NCBI GenBank assembly: GCA_013375475.1
Contig: JABXKD010000019.1
Location: 1-47,854 of the forward strand
Direction: 5' to 3'
Length of the DNA: 47,854 nt
Origin: Promethearchaeota archaeon
GTDB lineage: Archaea; Asgardarchaeota; Lokiarchaeia; Sigyniarchaeales; SOKP01
Below, piece after piece: positions 24,528 through 34,477 of this stretch (position 1 is the stretch's first letter; each line of letters opens with the position of its first letter). The translations under genes were made by a program, and so were the position numbers. The notes under the pieces are model-generated. The model did not search any database. It was not told where the DNA came from and worked only from the letters and a program-made list of their open reading frames with translations.

Positions 24528-25739
24528 TTAATCTTTACTCTTAATTTGGTCATCAAATACTATTAAGTTGTCGATAATAGTTTCACAAAGCCTTCTTAAC
24601 AAAGAAATATCTACTTTATCAACTGTATCATGAACTGAATGAATGTGCTCATAACATTCCAAATCACCAAATCCAATGCCATGAAAGTTCTTTTTTTTTA
24701 GATAATAACCATCAGTATGGGAACCAAACGGAATTTTCTTAGGGTTACTTTTGATTACTAAGCTTTTGTTATTTTTAACAAACATACTAAAAATAGATTG
24801 GACTTGATCCGATGTATTATTATCTGGAAAGAAGTATGAACTTTCGGCGATTGAATCAAAATTAAAAATTATGGATTCTTCTTTATTGAGGTGTTTAATT
24901 TTTTGGTAGAAATTCCTAATTCCCATGGTTCCACATTCTTCTGCTCCTGTAAACACGAACCATAAATTAAAATGTTTTAATCTGGAATCTGGATTTGAAA
25001 AATATGAGAGTAATTCGAATACGCATGCGATACCTGATGCGTTATCAATAGCACCTTTAGAACTATCATTTGTTGTATTTAGTAGAAATAATATTGCAGC
25101 TATAAGGTTTACTGCTAATGGGATGATTCCAATAATGTAAAAAAACAAAGAAAATAGAGTCAAAATATAATTCTTAATTAAAACTACAATTAAGATAATC
25201 ACCCCTGAAAATACCCATGTTCTTATAATTCTAACTCGATAAAGAATAGAAAATCTTTGTCCTTTAGAATCAAGATGACACATAAACAATATATTTTTCT
25301 CTACGGTAGTTGTTTCTTTAAAAGTAGGGTCTAACTGACTTTTTTTTGGATTAGAAACGACTTTAACATAAAGATTACTAGAATTTAGTAGCTTTGGTAA
25401 TCTCATCGATTCAGGTTTAGTCGCAAGAAAAAATAAAATAACTAATATGACGCTACTTATCATTAAAAGAAGGGGTATAATGATTGTAGTAAAATTAAGA
25501 TAAAATAAAAAGAGAATAACGAATCCCAATAAAAAAGCTACTTTTGGGTAAATTCGTCCAAAAAATGTACTAAACATAAAGTCTTGGATCATGGGCTTAA
25601 GATTCAAATCTTCCACTCTTTTGAGAGCCAGCTTTAATGCTTTTCTCTCTCCTTCTGTTCCAGATAATCTAGGAAAAGAAAATGTTTCTAAATTTTCTTT
25701 AATACGATTTTCATCAAGCATTATAATCAGGGTGTGCAT
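24528..25739 (-). CDS. M28-family zinc peptidase with membrane helices inside the catalytic domain (paralogue)
   Basis: Metal ligands H155 and D157 (CHLDSKG), D232 (AIDNASG), the catalytic Glu pair 267-268 (AEECGTMG) and a late H in GSHTDGYY. Hydrophobic helix pairs occur at 67-106 and 174-221. The second pair again lies between the first and second metal ligands, as in the paralogue at 10938-12128. Its N-terminus, ETFSFPRLSGTEGE, shows where the family really starts. The gene begins 2 bp after the IlvD-type gene ends, so they are likely co-transcribed. ATG 25739 or ATG 25721 may be the start. Confidence 0.82.
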   Translation of the reverse strand: MHTLIIMLDENRIKENLETFSFPRLSGTEGERKALKLALKRVEDLNLKPMIQDFMFSTFFGRIYPKVAFLLGFVILFLFYLNFTTIIIPLLLMISSVILVILFFLATKPESMRLPKLLNSSNLYVKVVSNPKKSQLDPTFKETTTVEKNILFMCHLDSKGQRFSILYRVRIIRTWVFSGVIILIVVLIKNYILTLFSLFFYIIGIIPLAVNLIAAILFLLNTTNDSSKGAIDNASGIACVFELLSYFSNPDSRLKHFNLWFVFTGAEECGTMGIRNFYQKIKHLNKEESIIFNFDSIAESSYFFPDNNTSDQVQSIFSMFVKNNKSLVIKSNPKKIPFGSHTDGYYLKKKNFHGIGFGDLECYEHIHSVHDTVDKVDISLLRRLCETIIDNLIVFDDQIKSKD

Positions 25740-25741
25740 AT

Positions 25742-27406
25742 TTAATTTAAGTAAGCTCCGATTTTTGCAGAACTTACTAATTTTCGATAAATAGCTAAAT
25801 ATCCTTTCTCAATTTTAAATGTAGGTTTTTTCCAATTTTTTAATCTTTCTTCGATTTCTTCATTAGATATTAGAATGTTAAGTTGACGATTCTCCAAATC
25901 GATTTCAATTTCATCTCCATCTTGGACGATTGAGATTGGTCCTCCTTCATATGCTTCGGGACAAACATGCCCTATACATGGACCTCTCGTGGCACCTGAA
26001 TACCTACCATCAGTTATCATTGCAACAGAATTTCCTAATCCCATACCCGTTAAGATTGCAGCTGGTATTGATAATTCCCTCATTCCAGGACCGCCTTTTG
26101 GCCCCTCATACCTAATAATTAATACATCTCCTTCTTGTATTTTATGGCTCATTAACGCTTCCTTCAAATCTGCTTCCGAATCATATACTTTAGCAAACCC
26201 TTTATGATGCCTCATCTTGATGCCAACAGCACTCTGTTTTACTACGGCTCCTTCTGGTGCTAAATTTCCTTTCAAAACAGCAATCCCTCCTTCTGGAGAG
26301 ATCGGATCGTTTAGTTCTCGAATTATTTGATACTCTAAAGGCTTTATTTTCGTTAGATACTGTTCTAAAGTCTCTCCGAATACATTTAAAGTAGATAAAT
26401 CTAAGCAATTCGACAATTTCTTCATTAAAACTTTAACACCTCCTGCTTCATGGAATTCTGTGAGATTGTATTCGGATGAAGATTTTAATTTAGTTAACAA
26501 GGGAACTACTTTACTAAATTCATCAAAATCAAAATGGTTTAAATTACCTCCAATTTCGTGAGACAACGCACACATATGGAGAATCATATTCGTTGATCCT
26601 CCAAAAGACAAAGCTACTTTACAAGCGTTACTTATTGATTCATGAGTTATTAAATTTAAGGCAGTAATCCGCTTTTCAACCAAACTGACGATTATTTTTC
26701 CTGTTTCAGTGCTCAATTTTTCTTGTTCTTTCCCTAAAGCAGTTGTAGTGGAACTGTTTGGTAAGGAAAGCCCCATTGCTTCAACGATGCATGCCATTGT
26801 GTTAGCAGTTCCCATCATGTTACACGCTCCTGCAGAACAGCAGGTTTCTGATTCAATAAGATGCAGTTCTTCCTTAGTGATTTTATCTGCTTTATATTGG
26901 CCAATTGCTTCTTTTATATCAGAAGTTACATAGGTTTTTCCCTTTAACGGGCTTTTTTCGAAAGTTTTAGGTATCATAATACCTCCCGTGAGAAAAATAG
27001 TTGGTATATTGCACCTTGCACTAGCCAAGAGCATGCCTGGGATTATTTTGTCGCAAGAACATATCATAACCATACCATCAAAGTTATAAGCTTCTATTGT
27101 ACTTTCAATTGATGCTGCTATTATCTCTCGACTGGGTAAAACAAAGTTTGAATTCTTACCTGAATTAGCAATCCCATCACATATGGCAATTGTATTAAAT
27201 TCCATTGGAGTCCCTCCAGCACCTCTTACTCCGTCTTTTACGAGTTCACTCAGAGTGCGTAAATGAATATGGCCTGGATTTATTTCGTTCCATGAATTTA
27301 CAATTGCTATTAGTGGTTTTTCCATATCCTGATAAGAATATCCACATCCTCGCAATAAAGCTCTTCTGTAAGTTAATAAAGTATCTTCCATTTTTTTTTC
27401 TGACAC
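25742..27406 (-). CDS. IlvD/Edd-family dehydratase
   Basis: An Fe-S dehydratase of the dihydroxy-acid / sugar-acid family, 554 aa. Cluster-region motifs are [10 protein letters not shown] at 37-46, CDGIA at 76-80, SCDKIIPGM at 117-125 and [11 protein letters not shown] at 195-205, and the C-terminal GGPGMRE and [11 protein letters not shown] are standard. It may make branched-chain keto acids (IlvD). However, the usual MGHxGMxYSLPSRE is changed to [14 protein letters not shown], and MGTANTM recalls sugar-acid dehydratases. I therefore do not assign ilvD. An M28 peptidase gene follows after 2 bp. Confidence 0.85.
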   Translation of the reverse strand: MSEKKMEDTLLTYRRALLRGCGYSYQDMEKPLIAIVNSWNEINPGHIHLRTLSELVKDGVRGAGGTPMEFNTIAICDGIANSGKNSNFVLPSREIIAASIESTIEAYNFDGMVMICSCDKIIPGMLLASARCNIPTIFLTGGIMIPKTFEKSPLKGKTYVTSDIKEAIGQYKADKITKEELHLIESETCCSAGACNMMGTANTMACIVEAMGLSLPNSSTTTALGKEQEKLSTETGKIIVSLVEKRITALNLITHESISNACKVALSFGGSTNMILHMCALSHEIGGNLNHFDFDEFSKVVPLLTKLKSSSEYNLTEFHEAGGVKVLMKKLSNCLDLSTLNVFGETLEQYLTKIKPLEYQIIRELNDPISPEGGIAVLKGNLAPEGAVVKQSAVGIKMRHHKGFAKVYDSEADLKEALMSHKIQEGDVLIIRYEGPKGGPGMRELSIPAAILTGMGLGNSVAMITDGRYSGATRGPCIGHVCPEAYEGGPISIVQDGDEIEIDLENRQLNILISNEEIEERLKNWKKPTFKIEKGYLAIYRKLVSSAKIGAYLN

Positions 27407-27515
27407 GATATCTTATCAAATCCACTAAAATTATACTTATATTAAATTTAAAATTACTTCTAAATATTTTTTTAAGTCTCTCTTTTCTATCTAAATCACA
27501 ATCGGTTAAATACTT

Positions 27516-28277
27516 CTAAAATCTAAGAGATAAGCAGGAAAGTCCTCCGTCCATTTTTTCAAATTCTGACATTTCAAGTTCTAAGATTTTAAAGTTATAG
27601 TTTTGTATTTGTTTCTTCAAGTTTGGATATCCTTTTGGGACAAGGACATATTCATTTATCCTTAAGCTATTTGTTGCGTAAGCTTCACTATATAGTACCT
27701 TAATGAGTTTATACTTCTTAAAATCAAAACGGTCTTTAAATTCCCCTGATACAAGTAAAATTGAATCCCCTAAATATGATATTCCCGTTTTTAAGTGAAG
27801 AACATTTTTAAGAAGCACCTTGGATGAAGAATATCCATAACTCTTCAAAATCTTCGTTAACTGATTAGCTCCTTCATTGTTTGTCCTATCCGAAAGTCCA
27901 ATATAATAATGGTCTTCTACCTTCATTACATCACCTCCCTCTAACGTACCAGGAGCCTTTATGAATTCAATATTTTCGTAGAATCCATTTAGCTTTTCAC
28001 TAATTTCAATTTCTTCCCCTTTTCGACTCTCTACTCCAAGATTAGTTATTACAGCGAATTCTTTATCCACAACTGCAGTATCTTCAACAAAAGTAGAATC
28101 TGGATAGCGATCGTCCTCAATTAATTCAATTACTAAAAGATTACATTTTTGAAGAGCTTCAACATATTTTGAATGCTGATGTAACGCCCTTTGATAGTCT
28201 GGTTTTCCTAAGTTGGAAGTAGAAATCCCAAATTGAAATTTTTTGCATGGTTTTCTAACAATTGCTTGTTTAAACAT
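27516..28277 (-). CDS. Dimethylarginine dimethylaminohydrolase-like / amidinotransferase-superfamily hydrolase
   Basis: A guanidine-modifying-enzyme fold, 253 aa, the length of DDAH. The FVEDTAVV motif is at 63-70, EGGDVM in the middle, the catalytic His in VLHLKTG and the catalytic Cys at 248 in DGGLSC, six residues from the end. It would hydrolyse a guanidino compound such as methylated arginine to citrulline plus an amine. The substrate cannot be told from other arginine deiminase-like hydrolases. It is divergent from a Gfo/Idh/MocA gene. Confidence 0.85.
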   Translation of the reverse strand: MFKQAIVRKPCKKFQFGISTSNLGKPDYQRALHQHSKYVEALQKCNLLVIELIEDDRYPDSTFVEDTAVVDKEFAVITNLGVESRKGEEIEISEKLNGFYENIEFIKAPGTLEGGDVMKVEDHYYIGLSDRTNNEGANQLTKILKSYGYSSSKVLLKNVLHLKTGISYLGDSILLVSGEFKDRFDFKKYKLIKVLYSEAYATNSLRINEYVLVPKGYPNLKKQIQNYNFKILELEMSEFEKMDGGLSCLSLRF

Positions 28278-28417
28278 AATTTTACTTATGAATCTGTAAA
28301 TTTCATTTGAAATTTTATTCGTATAGACTTAATTAGATATAATTCTCCTTAGGTTTAATTTTAATGTATAGATAAACAGAGCGATATAAATTTCATAGAT
28401 TATTTTATTAAATTGAT

Positions 28418-29551
28418 ATGTTAAAGGTTGGAATTATTGGCACTGGAGTTATTTTCGATTTAAACATTCAGGGATATCTGAATAATGAGGATGTTGAAAT
28501 TACATGCTTAAGTGATAAAACTATAGAAAAAGCCACCGAAAAAATTAAAAAATTCAAATTAGGTAAGGATACCAGAGTATATTCTGATTATAAAGAAATG
28601 TTAGATAAAGAAAAGTTAGATATTATTGAAATTCTTCTTCCTCATCATCTTCACGCTGAAGTAGTTGTCTACGCTGCCAAGCAGGGAGTTAAAACAATCT
28701 CGGTCCAAAAACCAATGGCTTTAAGCCTTGAAGAAGCCGATATGATGATTGAAGCATGTGATAATTCCGGATCAACTCTTTCAATATATGAAAATTTCTT
28801 ATTTGATCCACATTTCCTAAAAGCCAAGGAGTTAATCGATTCAGATTATATTGGCGATCCTTCCTCCATTAGGATAAAAACCGCTATGGGGGGTAAAGGA
28901 GGCTGGATGATTCCAAACGACGCTAAAAAATGGAGAGAAGTTCCAGAAATGATGGGAGGTACCGAAGCAGGCTCACCAGTTCTCCTTGACAATGCTTGGC
29001 ATTCTTTTGCTTTAGCTACATGGATATTTGATGAAAAAATCGAAAAAGTTTTTGCATGGGCGGGTAATTTTAAAGGTTTAGATGCGCCTGCATATGTAAT
29101 GTTCAAATATAAACAAAATCAAGAGCACATTATTCCCCAGTATGGCAACATGGAGTTTTCTTTAATGCCAGAAATGGAAATTCCTTCCTACTACTATCCT
29201 ACTGATGAATTTATAGAAATAATCGCAAGTAGAGGAATAATGAAAATAAATCAAGGGACATCTATAGGAAACCCTATGTCAAAGTCAGATGTATTTGCTC
29301 CAATTGTAATCATTCGTGATGGTAAAGTGGAAACTTTTTACGAATTTGAGAAAGACTGGAAACGGAGTTTCATTAATACAACAAAACATTTAATAGAGGT
29401 TGCAAAAGGAAATAAAGAACCAATATTATCTGGCGAACAAGCCAAATACATTTTAAGATTTAACTTAGCAGCCATAAGATCTTCTGAATTGGGGAATGAA
29501 ATCTTGATGAAAGATTTCCCTAAAAAAATTAAAGATCATATTGATACTTAA
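28418..29551 (+). CDS. Gfo/Idh/MocA-family oxidoreductase (377 aa)
   Basis: An NAD(P)-dependent sugar or cyclitol dehydrogenase. Rossmann GIIGTG is at residues 5-10, the catalytic Lys is K98 (in VQKP rather than the usual EKP), and D191/H195 (DNAWH) supply the acid-base pair. It is clearly paralogous to the protein at 29529-30785, with matching landmarks such as LLPHHLHA, VQKPMA and DEFIEI. The two genes converge and overlap by 23 bp at their 3' ends. The substrate is unknown. Confidence 0.85.
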   Translation: MLKVGIIGTGVIFDLNIQGYLNNEDVEITCLSDKTIEKATEKIKKFKLGKDTRVYSDYKEMLDKEKLDIIEILLPHHLHAEVVVYAAKQGVKTISVQKPMALSLEEADMMIEACDNSGSTLSIYENFLFDPHFLKAKELIDSDYIGDPSSIRIKTAMGGKGGWMIPNDAKKWREVPEMMGGTEAGSPVLLDNAWHSFALATWIFDEKIEKVFAWAGNFKGLDAPAYVMFKYKQNQEHIIPQYGNMEFSLMPEMEIPSYYYPTDEFIEIIASRGIMKINQGTSIGNPMSKSDVFAPIVIIRDGKVETFYEFEKDWKRSFINTTKHLIEVAKGNKEPILSGEQAKYILRFNLAAIRSSELGNEILMKDFPKKIKDHIDT

Positions 29552-30785
29552 ATTCTTTGTGTTCTAATCCTTCTTGAATGCCTTTTTTTAAATCCTTTCT
29601 AATCCTTTTAAGATATTTGATATATGTTCCTCCATCCACCTTTACAAGCTCTTCTACCTTACAAGAACCATTTTGCTCATTTTCTGAGGTGATTTCATCC
29701 CACCTAACAATTCTTTTCTTTTGGGTCGATATATATGGCAATTTTCCAAAAACGCATAAGTTCTTCCCTTGCTCACCTGTATAAACTGGCTCGCTCTCTT
29801 CTTGAACAACTTTGATAAAATGTTCAGTAGAATTAATAAAAGAATATCTCCAATCTCTTGGTAACTCTTCTCCAAAGTTTTTAACTTCACCACCACTATA
29901 CACAACAATAGGAGGAAATTGAGGTGTTTTAGATATTATATTTCCTCCGCCAGTACATTGATTTAACCACATCATGCCTTTCGTTCCAGAGATTTCAATA
30001 AATTCGTCACAATCATAATAATTACTTGGATAATAAACATTAGGAGCAAGAGTAAACTGCATCGAACCGTATTTAGGGGGATCATCTGGTTCTTTGCTAG
30101 GGTATTTCCAAAAAATAAGATTTGGTGAATCCATTACTGTCGTAAAATAATCGATCCAACTATATAGTTCGTCAACTTTCTCTTGTTCCATTAACCATAA
30201 CGCCATTGATAATTTGTGAATTCCATCATCGTATATCCATGAACCTCCTCCACATTTCTCTAAATTACGACGCCAAAGAAGAGCCTTAATATCTACGTAC
30301 ATACCTGGCCCTCCCATAGCAATGGTATTTATTCTGAAATTTAAAGGTTCACCTATTAATCCTTGTTCTAATAGTTCCTTTGCTCTCAAATAAACTGGAT
30401 AAAACCTAAAGTTTTCAAACAGTTTAAGTTTTACATTTTCTTCCTTACAGACACGAATCATGTTATCGCAATCGGTTATTGTATGAGCCATTGGTTTTTG
30501 GACAGAAATTCCCGGAACACCTGCTTTTGCGCAATATTCCGTCATTGGAGCGTGAAGATGATGAGGTGTAAGAACTTCTACAATATCAAGATCTTCGTGA
30601 TCAATCATTTTTTTATAATCTTCGTATATTGGAACTGTGCGTAAACCCCATCTCTCTAGCTTTTTTCCCGCCATTTTTAAGTCTAAATCGCTTACCGCTA
30701 CGAGTTCGGTTTCTTGGGACTCAAGATAACCTAACACATTTAAATTTGCGATGTCACCACATCCTATTATCCCTACTCTCAACAT
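29529..30785 (-). CDS. Gfo/Idh/MocA-family oxidoreductase (418 aa)
   Basis: Rossmann GIIGCG is at residues 5-10, catalytic Lys 97 (VQKP) and D186/H190 (DDGIH). It has the same core as its convergent neighbour plus a C-terminal extension of about 50 residues rich in Lys and Glu. Probably an NAD(P)-dependent dehydrogenase of a sugar or cyclitol. The opposite orientation and 3' overlap suggest an old inverted duplication. Confidence 0.85.
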   Translation of the reverse strand: MLRVGIIGCGDIANLNVLGYLESQETELVAVSDLDLKMAGKKLERWGLRTVPIYEDYKKMIDHEDLDIVEVLTPHHLHAPMTEYCAKAGVPGISVQKPMAHTITDCDNMIRVCKEENVKLKLFENFRFYPVYLRAKELLEQGLIGEPLNFRINTIAMGGPGMYVDIKALLWRRNLEKCGGGSWIYDDGIHKLSMALWLMEQEKVDELYSWIDYFTTVMDSPNLIFWKYPSKEPDDPPKYGSMQFTLAPNVYYPSNYYDCDEFIEISGTKGMMWLNQCTGGGNIISKTPQFPPIVVYSGGEVKNFGEELPRDWRYSFINSTEHFIKVVQEESEPVYTGEQGKNLCVFGKLPYISTQKKRIVRWDEITSENEQNGSCKVEELVKVDGGTYIKYLKRIRKDLKKGIQEGLEHKEFKYQYDL

Positions 30786-30999
30786 AGTATTACCGTAGTC
30801 AAGTATTTTACGTTATTTTATTAAGGTAGCTTATAATTAAAAAGTTTTAGATGTGAATAACTGGTAATAATTATGTACCATTATATTATTTACTGATATT
30901 TCTGGATCAAAAAACGACAAAAAATAAATATTTAAATAAATTAATAATGTAAATTTAACTACAATTTTATCATATACTAATTAAAGGTTGAAAAATAAA

Positions 31000-31425
31000 A
31001 TGGTTGACCAGAAATTAATAGACGATTTGAAAGAAATGAGAGTTAAAGGTACAAGTGCACCTTCAGATGCTCTCAAACTTTTTGAGTTTGTCAAGCAATT
31101 GGCCGAAGAAAACGAAGATTTAAAAGAAGAGTTGGAAGATATGGATGCCACACTTGTTCAAATTGCAGTAACTGACATAAACTATAAGTATTGGGTTAAA
31201 ATGGGGGAAGGAACGGTTGAATATGGCGAGGGAGAAGGTGAAGATCCTAGCGTTACCATGTCCGCAACAGCAGCTACTTGGGCAGGCATGTCTTCTGGCG
31301 AAATAGATTCTACGAGCGCATATATGTCTGGAGATTTAGTTATTGACGGTAATCTTCAAGATGCTATTGCATTTGGAGAAATTCAAGGTATTGCAATGGA
31401 AGAAGGCGCACATTATTTTGAATAA
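31000..31425 (+). CDS. SCP2 sterol-carrier-like lipid-binding protein (141 aa)
   Basis: A single SCP2 domain: a helical N-terminus (about 1-45, with an acidic coiled stretch) followed by the beta-sheet body (YKYWVKMGEGTVEY, DPSVTMSATAATWAGM) and SGDLVIDGNLQDAIAF at the end. SCP2 proteins bind lipids or other hydrophobic molecules in the cytosol. The frame can also start at TTG 30988, but ATG 31000 lies 11 nt after AAAGGT and is preferred. It is divergent from the 418-aa oxidoreductase. Confidence 0.82.
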   Translation: MVDQKLIDDLKEMRVKGTSAPSDALKLFEFVKQLAEENEDLKEELEDMDATLVQIAVTDINYKYWVKMGEGTVEYGEGEGEDPSVTMSATAATWAGMSSGEIDSTSAYMSGDLVIDGNLQDAIAFGEIQGIAMEEGAHYFE

Positions 31426-31461
31426 TTAATGTCCAACTATTGAATAATTACAATTTTATTC

Positions 31462-31472
31462 TTTTTTTTTTT
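31462..31472 (+). terminator. T-run terminator between SCP2 and GH3 genes
   Basis: An 11-T run follows the SCP2 stop by about 36 bp in a convergent gap. It fits archaeal poly-T termination for the plus-strand gene. Confidence 0.45.
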
Positions 31473-31490
31473 AAAAATTATTTATGCTTA

Positions 31491-33527
31491 TTATGAATAC
31501 TCTAATTTCCCTTCAAGTCGAATATCTCTTGAAGAACTACCAATTAATATCTTAAATTTTCCTTTTTCAACTACCCAAGAATTTTCTATCGGATTATAAA
31601 AAGACAAGTCATCCTTATTCAACTCGAATACCACTGTTTCCATCTGACCAGATTTAAGACTGATTTTTTTGAATCCCTTTAATTCTTTTGGTGGTCTCTC
31701 TATGCTAGATTCAACATCTTGAATATATAACTGTACAACTTCCTTCCCCATTATTTTTCCCGTGTTAGTGATGCCAACGGATACTTTAATCGTGTCATCT
31801 TCTCTCATCTTTTCCTTATTTATCGTTAAATTTTCATAAGTAAAATTAGTATATGATAATCCATGGCCAAAAGGGAAGAGGGGGTCAATATTTTTTGTGT
31901 CAAAATGGCGATATCCAACGAATATACCCTCGTCATAGAAAACTTTATCATTTCCCGGATAACTTCTCTTGGAACTATGGGCTGGTGAATCTGACAACTT
32001 TCTTGGAAAAGTCATCGTAAGTTTTCCAGAAGGATTTACATCTCCAAATAGGACATTAGCTATAGCCGTTCCTGCTTCCATACCTCCATACCAAGCTTCA
32101 ACTACAGAAGGGACTAGTTCGATCCAATCTTCCATTTCTATAGGGCTACCACTGATTAGCACTACAATTGTATTAGAATTCTTCTGCGTCGTTTCCTTAA
32201 TTAATTTAACTTGTTCTAAAGGCAGTCCAAATTCTTCTTTATCTTCCCCTTCAGAGTCCATTCCATGATTATGGTTAAGTCCTGCGAAAATAACTGTTAT
32301 GTCTGCTATTGAAGGATCCTCAATTATTTCTACTTTATTCTTACATTTATCCCTTAAACCTTCAAGGGGTGTAATCTCGTAAGGAGGATAATTAACTGAA
32401 CTACCTCCACCGGATAAAATGTCCCCTCCTAATCGAAAATTTTTATTTGGGCCAATAACTGCTATTTTTTTTACATTCTCGATATTTAATGGAAGTAAAC
32501 CTCCCTTATTTTTTAACAAAACAATACCATCTTCGGCTATATTGCGAGCTAACTCTTGATGTTCAGGGGTGTTCCTACTACCTTTAGGTAATGTTTCTTC
32601 ATCGTCGAATAATCCTACTAAAAACATGACTCGTAATAATCTTCTGATGTTCTCATTAATCTCGTCTATGGTGAATTTTTTTTCATTAAATGAGTTTTTC
32701 ATATTCTTTTTACTATATTTCTTTGCTGTAGGCATTTCAAGAGATAATCCTGCCTTAACGCATTCCGCTGTGTTTGTGTAGGCTGTAGCATTCCAATCTG
32801 AGACGGTGAATCCTCTAAAACCCCATTTTTTCATTAATATTTCTCTCAATAGATTATAATTCTCTGAACCATAAATTCCGTTTACTTTATTATAACAGGT
32901 CATAAACGACCAAGCATCAGCTTCTTGTACTGTAGCTTTAAAGGCAGGATAATATATTTCTTGTAATGCTCGCTCGCTAACTTCAGAATTAACCGTAAGC
33001 CGGTTTGTTTCTTGATTATTACATATGTAATGTTTCACACAAGCCGCTACTTTTTGGCTCTGAATTCCCTTTACAGTTGCAACAGCTAAAACTTTGTTTA
33101 GATATGGATCTTCACTTTGATACTCAAAAGTCCTTCCATTCATCGGAGTTCTTTGAATGTTAATCCCCGGGGCTAAAAGCATATGGGCGCCTACTTCACG
33201 GACCTCCTCAGCGACTGATTTTCCAAATTCGTACGAAAGTTTAGAATCCCATGTTGAAGCCCTGCAAATAACGGAAGGGAAATAAGTACTTTTAATTTCC
33301 CCCATAGCGTCCGGCCGAACACCATGAGGGCCATCGTACATCGTAAATGATTTAACACCTAATCTTCTAATTGGTTTCGTGTGCCACATCAATTTGCCTG
33401 AGCTTAATTTAAATTTCTCTGCAAGCGTCAATCTGCTCAACAAATCTTCTACTCTCTCATCCAAATCGAGATTTACATTCATGAAAGGTAAAGATTGGAG
33501 TTTTGAATCTGAATATTTTACGTTCAT
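31491..33527 (-). CDS. Glycoside hydrolase family 3 beta-glucosidase-like enzyme
   Basis: 678 aa. The N-terminal TIM barrel holds DGPHGVRPD at 65-73, KHYICNNQE at 165-173 and the nucleophile D244 in FTVSDW. The middle alpha/beta-sandwich follows, and the end (about 590-670) is a fibronectin III-like domain (GKEVVQLYIQD, RPPKELKGFKKI). There is no signal peptide, so it probably acts in the cytosol on imported oligosaccharides or glycosides. GH3 is uncommon in archaea and fits acquisition from bacteria. The exact substrate (beta-glucoside, xyloside) is not resolved. Confidence 0.9.
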   Translation of the reverse strand: MNVKYSDSKLQSLPFMNVNLDLDERVEDLLSRLTLAEKFKLSSGKLMWHTKPIRRLGVKSFTMYDGPHGVRPDAMGEIKSTYFPSVICRASTWDSKLSYEFGKSVAEEVREVGAHMLLAPGINIQRTPMNGRTFEYQSEDPYLNKVLAVATVKGIQSQKVAACVKHYICNNQETNRLTVNSEVSERALQEIYYPAFKATVQEADAWSFMTCYNKVNGIYGSENYNLLREILMKKWGFRGFTVSDWNATAYTNTAECVKAGLSLEMPTAKKYSKKNMKNSFNEKKFTIDEINENIRRLLRVMFLVGLFDDEETLPKGSRNTPEHQELARNIAEDGIVLLKNKGGLLPLNIENVKKIAVIGPNKNFRLGGDILSGGGSSVNYPPYEITPLEGLRDKCKNKVEIIEDPSIADITVIFAGLNHNHGMDSEGEDKEEFGLPLEQVKLIKETTQKNSNTIVVLISGSPIEMEDWIELVPSVVEAWYGGMEAGTAIANVLFGDVNPSGKLTMTFPRKLSDSPAHSSKRSYPGNDKVFYDEGIFVGYRHFDTKNIDPLFPFGHGLSYTNFTYENLTINKEKMREDDTIKVSVGITNTGKIMGKEVVQLYIQDVESSIERPPKELKGFKKISLKSGQMETVVFELNKDDLSFYNPIENSWVVEKGKFKILIGSSSRDIRLEGKLEYS

Positions 33528-33711
33528 CGTACATTACTCATTATCGTATGTAACTGGTAAAATGCAAAATAAAAAATAACTTTATCTAAATGCAATAATT
33601 CATGTTTCTATCGTTTATCACACTTAATATTAGAATTAATCGGATTTTATTTTAAATACATTAAACTTTATCTGTGTTAATAATAAAACTACAAAAAAGG
33701 AACTGATTTCT

Positions 33712-34452
33712 ATGGATATTTTATTTAATTTATTTATTCTGTTTTTAACTTTTATTTATGTGCTTGCTACTATACTAATACCTGTCCAGTTGAAAAAAAG
33801 AGACAAAATTACTAAATTTCAAGCTCGTAAAGCGGTACATCTTCTTGCTGGGCTAGCGGTTTTGACAACACCTTATTATACCTCGCCATGGTGGGCTGTA
33901 ATATTAGCTGGTTCGATGACGCTCTTAACTCTTCTAAGTTCAAAAAAAAGCAGTGTAAAACAATTAAAAGATTTATACGATTCAATCGGAGAAGAAGAAG
34001 AAGAGAAAGTTGGTTACCTACAAGGACCATTTCATTACTCTCTATCAATTACTATATTAATAACAATTTTCGCAATAATTGCTCCAGATCAGATGTATTT
34101 TCCTATAGCGGGAATAATGTTAATGATTATTTCTGATACTCTAGCTTCAGTAATTGGCAAGAAATATGGAAAGAGAAAAATAAAAATACCATGGGTGAAA
34201 ACTACACGATCCTTAGAAGGCTCTTTAGCTTTCTTTATCAGTGGATTTCTTCTTTGTTTATTAGCATTCACTATTTTGGGCGTCACAAATCCAATTAATC
34301 AAAACCATCTCACACTTGAGATTGCCCTTATATATTCTTTAATTACCAGTGCATTGGCAACTATAGTTGAGTTAATATCTCCATCTACTTGGGACGATTT
34401 AACGGTCCCAATCGCTACTGTGGTTATCGTGTTTTTTCTAACTTTAATCTAA
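33712..34452 (+). CDS. Polyprenol / phytol kinase-like membrane protein (SEC59/VTE5 family)
   Basis: About seven hydrophobic helices, 246 aa. KAVHLLAG near residues 44-51, ISDTLASVIGKKYGKRKI at about 139-156 and KTTRSLEGSLAFF at about 163-175 match CTP-dependent dolichol, phytol and farnesol kinases. It heads a plus-strand run with geranylgeranyl reductase, GGGP synthase and DGGGP synthase, 25 bp before the next gene. It may recycle geranylgeraniol or phosphorylate a polyprenol carrier. It is not CDP-archaeol synthase by length or motifs. The exact substrate is inferred from context. Confidence 0.75.
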   Translation: MDILFNLFILFLTFIYVLATILIPVQLKKRDKITKFQARKAVHLLAGLAVLTTPYYTSPWWAVILAGSMTLLTLLSSKKSSVKQLKDLYDSIGEEEEEKVGYLQGPFHYSLSITILITIFAIIAPDQMYFPIAGIMLMIISDTLASVIGKKYGKRKIKIPWVKTTRSLEGSLAFFISGFLLCLLAFTILGVTNPINQNHLTLEIALIYSLITSALATIVELISPSTWDDLTVPIATVVIVFFLTLI

Positions 34453-34477
34453 ATATTAAAAAAATCTATTTCAATGC

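Noticed and set aside
27205..27519. Plus-strand 104-codon open frame over the start of the IlvD-type gene
   Set aside because: It is antisense to a well-supported gene, has no good ribosome binding site and no recognisable protein pattern.
28298..28315. 18-bp palindrome AAATTTCA-TT-TGAAATTT upstream of the DDAH-like gene
   Set aside because: In AT-rich DNA several such 8-bp arm repeats are expected by chance, and nothing nearby names a regulator.
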